A stretch of 64,000 bases of DNA from Bradyrhizobium hipponense (GTDB lineage: Bacteria; Pseudomonadota; Alphaproteobacteria; Rhizobiales; Xanthobacteraceae): positions 62,001 to 126,000 of the forward strand of contig NZ_VSTH01000019.1 in the NCBI RefSeq assembly GCF_008123965.1, written 5' to 3'. The notes beneath the pieces were generated by a model. That model was not told the origin of the DNA. It did not search any database and saw only the letters and a program-made list of their open reading frames with translations. The position numbers and the translations under genes are program-made. Positions 1 to 8,059 of this stretch are shown piece after piece. The number at the start of each line of letters is the position of its first letter. Position 1 is the first letter of the stretch.

Positions 1-131
1 CCCGTGGGCAAGCAGTTCGGGAACGGTCTTTTCGGGCGGTGGACAGCTCCGGTCCCGGGATCATTCGGGAGGCGATTTCAACGGTTTATTAGGGTTCCCG
101 GAGCTAGCTGGAACGGGAGACTTTTTCATCC

Positions 132-386
132 ATGCCACTGCCCAAGAAGCGCGCCGACCGTAAATTGCTGTCGCGGCATGCCTGGATCACGCTCGACGGC
201 GGGTTCGCCGCGCGGCGTTGCCTGGTGCAGGACATCTCCGCCTCCGGCGCGAAGATCACCATGGACGACGACGCCAGTCAGCTTCCCGGCGTGATCCGGA
301 TGGCGTTCTCGCGCGATGCGCGCACCGGGCGGAGCTGCCAGGTGGTCTGGCGCCGCGGCAAATCGGCCGGCATCAAGTTCCTTTGA
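132..386 (+). CDS. PilZ domain protein
   Basis: An 84-residue single-domain protein. The N-terminus has the basic R-x-x-x-R part of the PilZ cyclic-di-GMP site (around ADRKLLSRHA), followed by D-I-S-A-S-G-A-K at about residues 37-44, which matches the PilZ D/N-x-S-x-x-G motif. PilZ domains bind cyclic-di-GMP and act as cytoplasmic effectors or as regulatory modules of larger machines. It stands alone, with no output domain. The start at 132 is the only ATG that keeps the whole domain. The partner cannot be told from the context. Confidence 0.85.
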   Translation: MPLPKKRADRKLLSRHAWITLDGGFAARRCLVQDISASGAKITMDDDASQLPGVIRMAFSRDARTGRSCQVVWRRGKSAGIKFL

Positions 387-445
387 GATCCGCCGGCGCG
401 ACGCCGGATGGCGCGGGGCGCGCGTCTCGGGCTAGAACGCAAACG

Positions 446-694
446 ATGCGCGCAACCATCCTCATCCTCATTTGCCTGGCAACGACGTCCGCCACCGCGG
501 CCGAGAGCCTGCGCCTTCCTCCGCCCGAGCGGCCGCAGGCCGGCAAGGCCTTGCCGCTGAAGGGCGCGAGCGGCGGCCGGACAAGAGCGAGCGCCTGCGC
601 CTCCTATGGCCCGCGCTTCGTCATGGTCGAGGGCACCGGCACCTGCGTCGAGATCGGCGGCTCGATCAGCACCGACGCCGCGGTCCGGCGCTGA
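446..694 (+). CDS. small secreted protein with porin N-terminal motif
   Basis: An 82-residue protein with a signal peptide (hydrophobic residues about 3-18, cleavage near ATAAE). The mature part contains CASYGPRFVMVEGTGTC followed by EIGG. This resembles the first conserved block of rhizobial general porins (C-x-x-Y-G-x-x-F-x-x-x-P-G-T-x-T-C-x-x-I-G-G). A full porin would be over 400 residues, but the reading frame closes right after this block. It is either a dedicated small protein or a porin-derived remnant. The ATG at 446 opens the signal peptide. Confidence 0.65.
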   Translation: MRATILILICLATTSATAAESLRLPPPERPQAGKALPLKGASGGRTRASACASYGPRFVMVEGTGTCVEIGGSISTDAAVRR

Positions 695-699
695 GCGGC

Positions 700-867
700 A
701 TGACGCCGGACCTGTTGCGGCTCGACCTCGTCGTCCCCGTGCTGATGTATTGCGCGCTGCTGTGGTGGGTCGGCCGCGGCATGAGCTGGCCCGCGCGGCT
801 GGCCACCGCGGTCGTGACGCTGGCGCTGGTTATCTGCGTGCTGCTGGTCGAGCGCGGCTGGCTCTAG
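700..867 (+). CDS. small two-helix membrane protein
   Basis: A 55-residue protein beginning 5 bases after the preceding stop, so probably co-transcribed. It has two hydrophobic stretches (about residues 9-24 and 32-50) separated by a short charged turn, which suggests a helical hairpin in the inner membrane. No family is recognised. Confidence 0.55.
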   Translation: MTPDLLRLDLVVPVLMYCALLWWVGRGMSWPARLATAVVTLALVICVLLVERGWL

Positions 868-986
868 GACCTGCCACAACAAAAAAGTGAAAAACAACCC
901 CATGCACAGTAGCCGCCGCGTGCCGGACGCTTGCGGCAATATCGGGATTCATCGCGCTCCCGTCGCAGCTTAAAGCGCACAAGAGC

Positions 987-1625
987 TCACGACATCGGCG
1001 GTGCGACGTATTGCGCAAATCCGGCGCGGCGGCCGAGCTCGGCGAGCCACCGCGTCAGGTGCGGCTGCGCCGGCCGGCGGATGCCTTCGACCCCGAGCCA
1101 GCGCCGCGCATAGGCGCCGACCGCGATATCGGCGAGCGTGAACTGGTCGCCCTCCATGAAGCGGCGCGATGAGAGCAGCCGATCGGCGATCGCCCAGACC
1201 TCGGCGGCCGCATCCGCATCGCGCTGCACCTGGATCATGTCGCGCTCGCCAGGTGCCGTGCGCACGATGCCCCAGAACACCGGACGGTCGACCGGCTGCA
1301 CCGTCGACAGCGTCCAGTCGAGCCAGCGGTCGACCGAGGCGCGGCGCTTCGGCGCATCCGGATAGATCGGAGTGCCGCGTCCATGCGCGAGGCAGAGATA
1401 GCGCAGAATCGAATTGGATTCCCACAGCACGAAGTCGCCTTCGACCAGGGTGGGGATGCGCGCATTGGGATTCATCGCAAGATACTCGGCCTGGCGAGTC
1501 CTGCCGTAACTCATGCCGGCGTCGATGCGCTGATAGGGTAGGCCGAGCTCGGCGAGGCACCACAGCACCTTCTGCACGTTGACCGAGTTGGCGCGGCCCC
1601 AGATCGTCAGCTGCGTGTCCGGCAT
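987..1625 (-). CDS. glutathione S-transferase family protein
   Basis: A 212-residue cytoplasmic protein with the two-domain GST layout. The N-terminal thioredoxin fold (about 1-82) has the helix-1 segment RANSVNVQKVLW, where Ser14 is the likely glutathione-activating residue. The cis-proline is in RIPTL, and the E-S pair in LWESNSI contacts the gamma-glutamyl group. The all-helical C-terminal domain (about 90-205) ends with the usual F-T-L-A-D-I-A-V hydrophobic-core motif. It probably conjugates or reduces small electrophiles; the substrate cannot be read from sequence. It is monocistronic. Confidence 0.9.
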   Translation of the reverse strand: MPDTQLTIWGRANSVNVQKVLWCLAELGLPYQRIDAGMSYGRTRQAEYLAMNPNARIPTLVEGDFVLWESNSILRYLCLAHGRGTPIYPDAPKRRASVDRWLDWTLSTVQPVDRPVFWGIVRTAPGERDMIQVQRDADAAAEVWAIADRLLSSRRFMEGDQFTLADIAVGAYARRWLGVEGIRRPAQPHLTRWLAELGRRAGFAQYVAPPMS

Positions 1626-1653
1626 CTTTGTCCTCCCGCGGCGTTTTTCGATG

Positions 1654-1740
1654 TCGTAGCCCGGATGGAGCGCAGCGCAATCCGGGAAAGTCTTCGTGTG
1701 GCACGATCCCGGATTACGCTGCGCTCCATCCGGGCTACGA
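1654..1740. repeat. REP-like palindromic element
   Basis: Two arms of about 34 bases (1654-1687 and 1707-1740), inverted and almost perfectly complementary, around a 19-base spacer. The outer part of each arm reads TCGTAGCCCGGATGGAGCGC in opposite directions. The element lies just upstream of the glutathione S-transferase start and would form a long hairpin. Intergenic palindromes of this kind recur in Bradyrhizobium-type genomes. Confidence 0.8.
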
Positions 1741-1810
1741 GTCCGTCACGCGCGGGTGATAGCGGAATTTGCTGTGCGGAGCGACGTCGATTGCGGCGAG
1801 GCAATCATGC

Positions 1811-1836
1811 AAAAAGCTCCGCCATGGGCGGAGCCT
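1811..1836 (-). terminator. Rho-independent terminator
   Basis: On the minus strand the sequence forms GGCTCCGCC-CAT-GGCGGAGC followed directly by TTTTTG, a GC-rich hairpin with a U tract. It lies about 20 bases past the stop of the 26-residue membrane peptide gene and ends that transcript. Confidence 0.8.
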
Positions 1837-1857
1837 TCATGCAAGGCATATCGATGA

Positions 1858-1938
1858 TCAGTGGCCGGAGAACAGCCACAGCAGAATGATCACCGGGATC
1901 GGAACGCCCAATAGCCACAACAAAATGCCGCGTCCCAT
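1858..1938 (-). CDS. 26-residue membrane peptide
   Basis: The peptide begins MGRGILLWLLGV and ends in a WLF segment; it is one hydrophobic helix. The ATG at 1938 is preceded by a strong Shine-Dalgarno (GGAGGAGG, 4-5 bases upstream on the minus strand), and a terminator follows at 1811-1836. A strong ribosome site, a tiny frame and a terminator together support a real translated gene. It shows a helix and little else; the function is unknown. Confidence 0.65.
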   Translation of the reverse strand: MGRGILLWLLGVPIPVIILLWLFSGH

Positions 1939-2006
1939 CGCGTCCTCCTCCAATCGCTCATTGGCAAGAGAACGCGAGGTGCGATGGCTTGTTCCCGCGG
2001 CGCGCG

Positions 2007-2459
2007 CTACCAGTGGCCGGTGTTGGGCATCGACGACCACGGCTCCTGCGGCGGCTTCGGCTCGCCCTTCTGCAGCAGCTCGATCGAGTGCAGATCGGGC
2101 GAGCGGACGAAGGCCATGTTGCCGTCGCGCGGCGGCCGGTTGATGGTGACGCCGGCCTTCATCAGCTTCTCGCAAGTGGCGTAGATGTCGTCGACCTCAT
2201 AGGCAAGATGGCCGAAGAAGCGGTCCTCGCCGTATTTCTCCTCGTCCCAATTGTAGGTGAGCTCAACCAGCGGCGCGCCGCGGCTCGAGGGCTGCTTTTT
2301 CAGCGCCTCGAGGTCGTCGGACGAGCACAGGAACACCAGCGTAAAACGCCCTTTGTCGTTCTCGATCCGCCGCACCTCCTTCAGTCCCAGCGCATCCCGG
2401 TAAAACCTCATCGCAACATCGAGATTGCGCACGCGCAGCATGGTGTGAAGGTATCGCAT
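2007..2459 (-). CDS. gloA: lactoylglutathione lyase (glyoxalase I)
   Basis: A 150-residue vicinal-oxygen-chelate protein with two beta-alpha-beta-beta-beta modules. The four expected metal ligands are all present: His5 (RYLHTMLRV), Glu66 (LVELTYNW), His84 (FGHLAYEV) and Glu127 (HSIELL), spaced as in E. coli GloA. It would isomerise the hemithioacetal of methylglyoxal and glutathione to S-lactoylglutathione in the cytoplasm. The glycine-poor tail after residue 132 is an extension. Confidence 0.93.
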   Translation of the reverse strand: MRYLHTMLRVRNLDVAMRFYRDALGLKEVRRIENDKGRFTLVFLCSSDDLEALKKQPSSRGAPLVELTYNWDEEKYGEDRFFGHLAYEVDDIYATCEKLMKAGVTINRPPRDGNMAFVRSPDLHSIELLQKGEPKPPQEPWSSMPNTGHW

Positions 2460-2962
2460 AGTTGTTGCTCCCTGGAACGGTGGAGGGTTTTTGGTTTGGG
2501 CCGGGGACGGCGGGAGTAGGAAATAGCAGGAAAATGGGAGGAGGGGCAGGGGGCGGGTGCACGTGTGCGTGAGGCGGCTAGTGAAGTAACCCAGCCTATG
2601 GACAAAGCCGCAAGGGCAGCAGAGGTGGCGATGGCGAATGGAGCAGCGTCAAGCGAATGAGGCAATCAAAAGTGCACTCAATTGACGCTGCCCGGGGAGG
2701 CGCGCGATGGAGAATTTAGTGCACTGTCACCGAAATACTTAACGAGCGCCGGGACAACCCGTCGCCATTCCGGCTTTCGCGTGCTCCGGCAGCCACGTTG
2801 GCGCCGGGGGAGAATTGTCTAATGCGCCGGGTAGGGCGATTATTTCAGGCTTGCGGCCTTTCATCGGAAGCGCCTTGAAGTGGTTGCAGAGGACACGCTA
2901 GTTGTGCGAAGTGATTGCAGCAATTCTTGAATGTGATGCCGATTTCGCAGAGGCGAACTGAA
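2460..2962. other. intergenic region with insert boundary boxes
   Basis: No convincing gene. The first 200 bases are GC-rich spacer upstream of gloA. Two boxes sit at 2671-2686 (AGTGCACTCAATTGAC) and 2718-2732 (AGTGCACTGTCACCG). Near-copies of both, in the same order, occur at 4591-4606 and 4675-4689 on the far side of the lower-GC segment. Base composition falls noticeably after about 2880. Confidence 0.5.
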
Positions 2963-3679
2963 ATGGCTGCCAAGGAAGTGACTCCGGAAGTTGGGTTGAA
3001 ATCGTTTTCATGTCCCCATTGTGGCGCGTTGGCACACCAAGAATGGTTTTCAATATCGTGCAGAACCGCAACAAAGCCGTCCGTCAATAGAGCGGCGGAT
3101 ATGGTGACAGGTGAAACTACCGTCATTACGCGGATCGGCATGGCGCAGATTAAGGTCGAGGCCACGCACATGGTTAGTAATTCAAGTATGAGCCAGTGCT
3201 ATAGCTGCAAGGGCATAGCAGTTTGGATCGGTGATCGGCTCATACATCCTGTGAAACTGACTCAAGTTGAGCCTCATGAAGATATGCCGCCAAATATTCG
3301 AGACGATTTCATGGAGGCCGCCTCCATTGTGGAGTTGTCGCCCAGGGGCGCTGCTGCGCTGCTACGACTATGCCTGCAAAAATTGATGGTCGACCTTGGC
3401 GAGACAGGAAAAAATATCAACGAAGATATCAAATCGTTGGTCGCAAAAGGGTTGGAGCCAGAGATTCAAAAGGCATTAGATGTTGTTCGCGTCATCGGTA
3501 ACAACGCGGTACATCCCGGCGAGCTGGATCTGACCGACGATAAGGCCGTCGCCACGACATTGCTGACGTTGATAAACATTATTGTCGAACGTCGTATTGC
3601 GGCTAAGAAACGCATTGATGAAATGTTTCAAAGCCTCCCTGAGAGGGCTCGCGAAGCGATCGCAAAAAGAGACGGCTAG
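2963..3679 (+). CDS. DUF4145 domain-containing protein
   Basis: A 238-residue protein. Two CxxC pairs (C17/C20 in CPHC and C79/C82 in CYSC) suggest a zinc-binding ribbon. The C-terminal half (about 105-225) has the DUF4145 pattern: an acidic helix, SPRGAAALLRLCLQKL, then IGNNAVHPGE. DUF4145 is found alone and at the ends of restriction and other defence-type proteins; its activity is not established. The start at 2963 was chosen over an in-frame ATG at 2915 because family members usually begin shortly before the first CxxC. GC is lower than in neighbours, which suggests acquisition. Confidence 0.75.
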   Translation: MAAKEVTPEVGLKSFSCPHCGALAHQEWFSISCRTATKPSVNRAADMVTGETTVITRIGMAQIKVEATHMVSNSSMSQCYSCKGIAVWIGDRLIHPVKLTQVEPHEDMPPNIRDDFMEAASIVELSPRGAAALLRLCLQKLMVDLGETGKNINEDIKSLVAKGLEPEIQKALDVVRVIGNNAVHPGELDLTDDKAVATTLLTLINIIVERRIAAKKRIDEMFQSLPERAREAIAKRDG

Positions 3680-3811
3680 TGGCCGATTAGTCTGAAATCT
3701 CCAATTTGCCCGAATAGACAACTTCGGACCCATGCTGTCAGGCCGCCCGATGCCAAAAGTTTGCGTGGGGGCAACGGCTGGCAAAATAGGCCGATCCGCG
3801 AAATTGAACGT

Positions 3812-4456
3812 TCACGTCGGCTTTCTTCCGACAATCAAGTAAATGTGGAACGTCGGGTTACCGATATCCTGCCTGTCCCGTTGCGTGACCCGAAATCCGG
3901 ACTTCTGCAAACTCGTGGCCACTGCTAAGCCAGCGGTCCTATCTTCTTCTGTAATACCTTCGGTGATTGCATGAATTTCAACGCCGGAAACTCGCAGATG
4001 GTCATCCCAAACCGTTCGCTGGATCGTCCAACCAGCAGCTATAGCGGCTCCTGCAATCTGCTCGGCGAAGTCTAGCGCTTCCTGATCCTGAGAACTTACG
4101 CCAACGTTCATGTGCTTGCGAAATGGCGCCAACGCCTTAGCGAGTTCATCGCGTTGTGTGACTGATAGTGATCGTGGTGCCTTATATTTTGCAAGCTCGG
4201 CCTGAGCTTCAAGGGCACGGGCCTGCGCCTGAGCGATCTGCAATCGAGCCGCAGTGGCGTCCCTCTCAAGCGCTGCGGCGCGCTCATTTGCTGCGGCTGC
4301 CTCGTGTCGTGCCCTCTCTATGCCCTCTTCGGCACTTCTGTCGAAGAAATAGGCTGCCCCTAAAGTGGCCACTGCCGCCACACCAGCGCATATCCAAGCA
4401 AAGACCACTGTCACCGATTCCTCCGTCGCAAGGAGTCGAGAGTATAGAACAGCCAT
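3812..4456 (-). CDS. membrane-anchored coiled-coil protein, unknown function
   Basis: A 214-residue protein, not assigned to a family. One transmembrane helix (about 17-38) is followed by an alanine/glutamate-rich coiled coil (about 42-92) and a C-terminal globular domain (about 97-214) ending in YLIVGRKPT. The last domain has mixed alpha/beta character and may sit in the periplasm or cytoplasm. It converges with the DUF4145 gene inside the same lower-GC segment, so the two may have arrived together, but nothing in the sequence ties their functions. Confidence 0.6.
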   Translation of the reverse strand: MAVLYSRLLATEESVTVVFAWICAGVAAVATLGAAYFFDRSAEEGIERARHEAAAANERAAALERDATAARLQIAQAQARALEAQAELAKYKAPRSLSVTQRDELAKALAPFRKHMNVGVSSQDQEALDFAEQIAGAAIAAGWTIQRTVWDDHLRVSGVEIHAITEGITEEDRTAGLAVATSLQKSGFRVTQRDRQDIGNPTFHIYLIVGRKPT

Positions 4457-4718
4457 TGGGCATGGGTAGAGGACGGCAGAAAGCCTCCCACGTTAGGTTG
4501 GCAGCCGTCAGATACGCGAACTGAGCCATCGCCTCAAAGTCCTCACCCCGACGATTCCAATCCTGCAAAATAACGAGAATACGGGACTACGGTGCGCTCA
4601 ATTGACCCAGTTCGGGCTGCAGCATGGTGAGGCATGGCCCTCCTCGCGCGTGTCGTCGTGCCCAGTTGGAGTCCAATGCGCTGTCACCGCAGTTCCGCGC
4701 GCAGCCGCTTCCCGAGCG

Positions 4719-5006
4719 TCAGTTGCCGGGAAATGCCCATGCGTTGAGGGTGGCGATGCCCTCGCGCAGTTTTTTGACAGGGATGTACTCCGGCGAATTC
4801 CAAAACGCGTTGATTGCCTCCATCGACGGAAATTCGAACATAACAACCGGCCTGGTGTCGTGCTCGCCTTCAAGGACGTCAACCTTGGCGCCGCGAGCGA
4901 CAACTTTGCCGCCGAACTTCCCCATCAGAGGAACGACGGCTTCGCGATATTTCTGGTACTGGGCTTGGTCGTCAATGGTCGCCTGAACGACAAAGTATGC
5001 GGTCAA
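4719..5006 (-). CDS. DUF1330 domain protein
   Basis: A 95-residue protein of the dimeric alpha/beta-barrel type. It starts TAYFVVQ, includes GGKVVARGAKVDVLEG and ends with the ALREGIA-like helix typical of DUF1330. A TTG at 5006 is preferred to the ATG at 5021, because GAGGGAGG (5011-5019 on the minus strand) is correctly spaced for the TTG while the ATG overlaps it. The TTG start also gives the usual family N-terminus. The function of DUF1330 is not established. Confidence 0.8.
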   Translation of the reverse strand: MTAYFVVQATIDDQAQYQKYREAVVPLMGKFGGKVVARGAKVDVLEGEHDTRPVVMFEFPSMEAINAFWNSPEYIPVKKLREGIATLNAWAFPGN

Positions 5007-5181
5007 AATTGCCTCCCTCATAAATCATAAATGAGGCATCCAACCGCAGCTGTCGTGCGAGAGCAAGTTCCTTTGGTTCGCTAGGCCAAAATAACTCCGC
5101 TAGGGAGTCGTCCCGCGGCAATTGGATGTACTCGGCAACGTCAGAGACTACGGCAGAGGCCGAGCCGTTCGCCGTCCGCAC

Positions 5182-5499
5182 CTAGGCCGCAATCCGTCGC
5201 TCAACCGGCGCCGTCAGGAGCTTGAGCGCTTGTGCATGTTGCAGGTCGGGCACCGCGATGGCCGTGTGGCTGTAGATCGCATGGGTCCGTGATTTTGTAA
5301 TCTTGTCCAGGATCTCGCGGCCTTTGATGACGTGGAGGCCCATTCCCTCGTCAGACGGGAAGATAGCCAGCACCACATCATAGGCCGCGATGACGGCTCT
5401 GAGCGCCTCGGCCTTGTCTTCGGCGACGTCGACAAACACGCGAACATCGGCTGCGAGTTCGCGCAGCTCGTCAAAATCCAGCACTGTGGGGTACTCCAA
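5182..5499 (-). CDS. conserved-looking hypothetical protein
   Basis: A 105-residue frame with alternating hydrophobic strands and helices (FVDVAEDKAEALRAVIAAYDVVLAIFPSD). It looks like a small alpha/beta protein, but no family is recognised. The first codon is a TTG without a clear Shine-Dalgarno; an in-frame GTG at 5484 is an alternative start. Composition fits real coding sequence. Confidence 0.5.
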   Translation of the reverse strand: MEYPTVLDFDELRELAADVRVFVDVAEDKAEALRAVIAAYDVVLAIFPSDEGMGLHVIKGREILDKITKSRTHAIYSHTAIAVPDLQHAQALKLLTAPVERRIAA

Positions 5500-5713
5500 C
5501 GCAACGATACTAAAGAGAAGCTTGGAGGCGTTGGGTTACTGAAGTCTCAACAACGCAGGCCAGACCACAAGTTTCACGGTGAGGTGACTCACCTCTGCGG
5601 GAAAAAGACCGATCGGGATGTCATATGCGAGGGGGATTGCCTTCGCCAGGCAAAGTGCAGGTGAGCTTGGTGCGTCAGTTGAACCCCGGCGAAGGCGGGC
5701 ACGACCAATCGCC

Positions 5714-5878
5714 ATGCTTCAAAGCCTGCTTGGCCTGATCGTGGAAACGCTTCTCAGCGCCGCGGGCGCTGCCATCGTCAAATTCTTCGGTTTGGAAAAC
5801 GCCGTCGAATTTGCGGCCGCCATTGTCGGCCTGAGCTTTATCGTGATCGGCTTCGCGGCCTGGTGGTTTGGCTCCTGA
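5714..5878 (+). CDS. small hydrophobic membrane protein
   Basis: A 54-residue protein, hydrophobic over most of its length, with two likely helices (about 4-22 and 30-52) ending in AAWWFGS. The start ATG at 5714 is the first one in the hydrophobic frame. No family is recognised. A 39-codon GTG frame follows at 5894 but has little support. Confidence 0.5.
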   Translation: MLQSLLGLIVETLLSAAGAAIVKFFGLENAVEFAAAIVGLSFIVIGFAAWWFGS

Positions 5879-6116
5879 GAGCAGTGGGAATGCCGTGAAT
5901 CCAATCACGCTGCTCAGCGTGCTGGCAGGGTCATGGAGCACGCCAGAGATCGTCAACCAGTTCCGGCCACGTCAAAGCCCGGCGCAGCGTGGCCTACTAA
6001 AGCACCGGCGATGATGAGAAGATTTGGAGTGGAGCAGGGACCAGGCCCGCCTGGGCGAGGCTGAAGCGCGATGCGCTCGAAAGCTAGCGCGTCAAAACCA
6101 GCGCGTCACTGCTCCG

Positions 6117-6302
6117 TCACTTGGCGTAGCCCTGGGAGCGGAGCCAGGCGATCTTGCGGTCGCCGTTGATCCAGTCGTCGGCATCGGCCTTACTGGCAAA
6201 GCCGGTAATTTCGCGCTGTTCGGTGTCCGGGTAGTCCGCGAGGATTTTCCAGTCGCTGTCTGAAAGCCGGACGGTTTTGAAAGTCACTTTTGTTTTAGCC
6301 AT
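6117..6302 (-). CDS. small hypothetical protein
   Basis: A 61-residue protein (MAKTKVTFK to RSQGYAK). It looks like a soluble alpha/beta miniprotein with the tract GFASKADADDWINGDRKIAWL, which resembles short proteins often found in Bradyrhizobium-type genomes. Function unknown. Confidence 0.55.
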   Translation of the reverse strand: MAKTKVTFKTVRLSDSDWKILADYPDTEQREITGFASKADADDWINGDRKIAWLRSQGYAK

Positions 6303-6390
6303 GCCGCACTATGCAGGGAATGCTGCCAAAAGAGAACCCCTTGCGGCGGGCCCGCGAGCTTCGAGGTCACGCCTCTTGTCCGATGGGTAA

Positions 6391-6507
6391 CGTCATGGCC
6401 GGGCTTGTCCCGGCCATCCACGCCTTCTCCAGCCGCGCAAAAGAACGTGGATGGCCGGGACATCTAGCGCGAAGACGCGCTTCGCGCTTCTGCCCGGGCA
6501 TGACGAC
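6391..6507. repeat. dispersed 117-bp repeat, copy 1
   Basis: Nearly identical, in inverted orientation, to 45023-45138. Each copy contains the outer palindrome ATGGCCGGGCTTGTCCCGGC, an internal GTGGATGGCCGGGACA and a closing CCCGGGCATGACGAC. This copy is intergenic. Translated copies of this repeat give signatures such as MAGTSPAMT or GRDKPGHDG, often seen in over-predicted proteins. Confidence 0.85.
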
Positions 6508-6629
6508 CCTTAGGTCCGTCGCTGGAATCCATAGTTGGTCCGCAGCGCCCGGGTTCCGCCTAGGCCTAGCGGCTTGCCTCATTGTTCTCTTTTTGTTCTA
6601 TTTTAGTCTCTTTATAACGGGAGCTGAAC

Positions 6630-6863
6630 ATGCCGGACCTCGACTTCATCAGGGGGGAGATCGAACAGATGCGCATTCAGGTGGGACGCCAGCGCAAGGA
6701 GATTCTCGGGCTGCAACGGGCGGGCATCGGCACGGCCTCGGCCGAAGCATTGCTGAGCCGGATGCAGGCCAGGATCGACGATCTCTGTGCGCAACGGGAT
6801 GCCCTGAAGAAGAGCCAGCCGCATCACAACCAGGGCAAGGCGCTGGGAGGCCGCAAGTGGTAG
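6630..6863 (+). CDS. short coiled-coil hypothetical protein
   Basis: A 77-residue protein (MPDLDFIRGEIEQM to ALGGRKW) with a heptad-rich helix over about residues 5-60. It resembles small helical proteins rather than a known enzyme. It overlaps the next gene by 7 bases, with the stop TAG lying inside GTGGTAG, so the pair is likely translationally coupled. Confidence 0.6.
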   Translation: MPDLDFIRGEIEQMRIQVGRQRKEILGLQRAGIGTASAEALLSRMQARIDDLCAQRDALKKSQPHHNQGKALGGRKW

Positions 6864-7084
6864 CGCTGCGCTGGTTCGACGACGAGCCCGAGCTTTCGCC
6901 TTTCCTGAAAGCGCTGGAAGACGTTCGACGCAAAGCCACGCGGGAAGGGTGGTGCTACGCGCACGTGCAGGCCATCATCGTGGCGATCGATCAATACGCG
7001 GAGGCTGCCACCGGAAATCGAGAGTATTTTCTGAACAAGCCCGTTTCAATTGGTGAATCGCGCAAGAGCGATCGCGTGCCCTGA
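6857..7084 (+). CDS. small hypothetical protein, coupled to upstream gene
   Basis: A 75-residue protein with a GTG start at 6857 overlapping the preceding stop. It contains ALRWFDDEPELSPFLKALED and a C-terminal GNREYFLNKPVSIG segment, a pattern recalling short rhizobial proteins of unknown role. The GTG is chosen because no ATG lies before the conserved-looking WFDDEPE tract and because it gives a coupled start. Confidence 0.6.
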   Translation: MVALRWFDDEPELSPFLKALEDVRRKATREGWCYAHVQAIIVAIDQYAEAATGNREYFLNKPVSIGESRKSDRVP

Positions 7085-7343
7085 GTTGTGGAAATCCGTG
7101 CTGCGGCGATTGTTTCGAACGCGTCGATTTTTGCTTGGGCTTTCGTGACTTCGGGGGATGCGGGCCGAGTTATTGTGCGGAACTCACGGCCAACTGCTGC
7201 TTGCGTTTTTGGCCTCAATGGGTTCTAAGCCCGGTGACTTTCATGACCGTTGGTATGAACAGCAGCCTGCTGCGTAGTTTTACCGCGTCCCGGGCAGAGC
7301 CACATTGTGGCTCTCGCGCACCACATTCGAAGGATTCCACAAC

Positions 7344-7640
7344 ATGGCGAAGATGACCAAGAACCAATTGATCGATGCGATTGCTGAGGGCACGCAGGTC
7401 GCAAAGAGCGACGTGAAGTCGGTCATCGAGTACATGGCGACGGTCGGCTACAAGGAGCTGAACGAGTCCGGTGAGTTCGTCATTCCCGGCTTTGCGAAAA
7501 TGTCGGTGGTGAACAAGCCGGCGACCGAGGCCCGCATGGGCGTCAATCCGTTCACGAAAGAGCCGATGCAGTTCGCGGCCAAGCCGGCCAGCAAGTCGGT
7601 CAAGGCATCGCCGCTGAAGGTTGCCAAGGACGCTGTCTGA
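7344..7640 (+). CDS. HU-family DNA-binding protein
   Basis: A 98-residue histone-like protein. The dimerisation helices (about 4-40, KNQLIDAIAEGTQVAKSDVK) are followed by the FVIPGFAKMSVVNKPATEARMGVNPFTKE arm, which has the family's G-F-x-x-F/M pattern and the proline-bearing, basic DNA-inserting arm. The Lys/Ala tail (PASKSVKASPLKVAKDAV) is slightly longer than in E. coli HU. It would bend and compact DNA as a dimer. It is monocistronic, with a hairpin about 100 bases downstream. Confidence 0.85.
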   Translation: MAKMTKNQLIDAIAEGTQVAKSDVKSVIEYMATVGYKELNESGEFVIPGFAKMSVVNKPATEARMGVNPFTKEPMQFAAKPASKSVKASPLKVAKDAV

Positions 7641-7739
7641 GGACGCTGTCTGATCCGAACATAGAGAGCGGTCGGCGGCGAGCGTGCACTCGATCGTGGC
7701 GCCGGCGTAGACGTTGCAACCGGCGAGCCCCGCAAAAGA

Positions 7740-7767
7740 AGAGCCCCGCGCTTTCGCGCGGGGCTCT
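7740..7767. terminator. GC-rich hairpin, probable terminator
   Basis: AGAGCCCCGCG and CGCGGGGCTCT pair around a CTTTCG loop region. The U tract is poor on the plus strand but TCTTTT follows on the minus strand. It lies 100 bases past the HU stop, so it may end that transcript or act in both directions. Confidence 0.55.
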
Positions 7768-7859
7768 CCAGCTGACGGCAATGGGATTTCAGCGCCTGGC
7801 CGCCAGCCGTATTTCTAAGTTAAAATTGAAAATCCAAAAAGCAACAGCGCCGCGATGAC

Positions 7860-7923
7860 GGAATATGTTCGTCAGGCGGCGCTGCCATATTGACTGGGCG
7901 CTGAAATCCCCAGCTTCCATGGG
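7860..7923 (+). repeat. leader-like element, copy 1
   Basis: 43 of 64 positions match, without gaps, the reverse complement of 14692-14755. The best block is TGGGCGCTGAAAT followed by C/T-CCCA, a small hairpin with TGGG/CCCA ends. The block GATTTCAGCGCC also occurs at 7785-7796 in the opposite orientation, so a larger inverted repeat is present. In the second copy the element ends exactly at the ATG of a 44-residue gene. Here the downstream frame looks decayed. Confidence 0.5.
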
Positions 7924-8059
7924 TCTTCGCAGTGCAGAAAAGGTTCAACGCGAAGCTTGCGGACATCGCTCGGGTGGCGCCCCGCGCTCGCCTCAGCCGC
8001 TCCACATCGCGCTGGACATTTGTTCCCATTTTGTTCTAGTTGGGTCGTGGAGGTGATTC

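Noticed and set aside
4972..5181. 69-codon GTG frame abutting the 105-residue gene
   Set aside because: Overlaps the DUF1330 start and its ribosome site, and no family or ribosome site supports it.
5894..6013. 39-codon GTG frame after the small membrane gene
   Set aside because: Weak ribosome site, no recognisable features.
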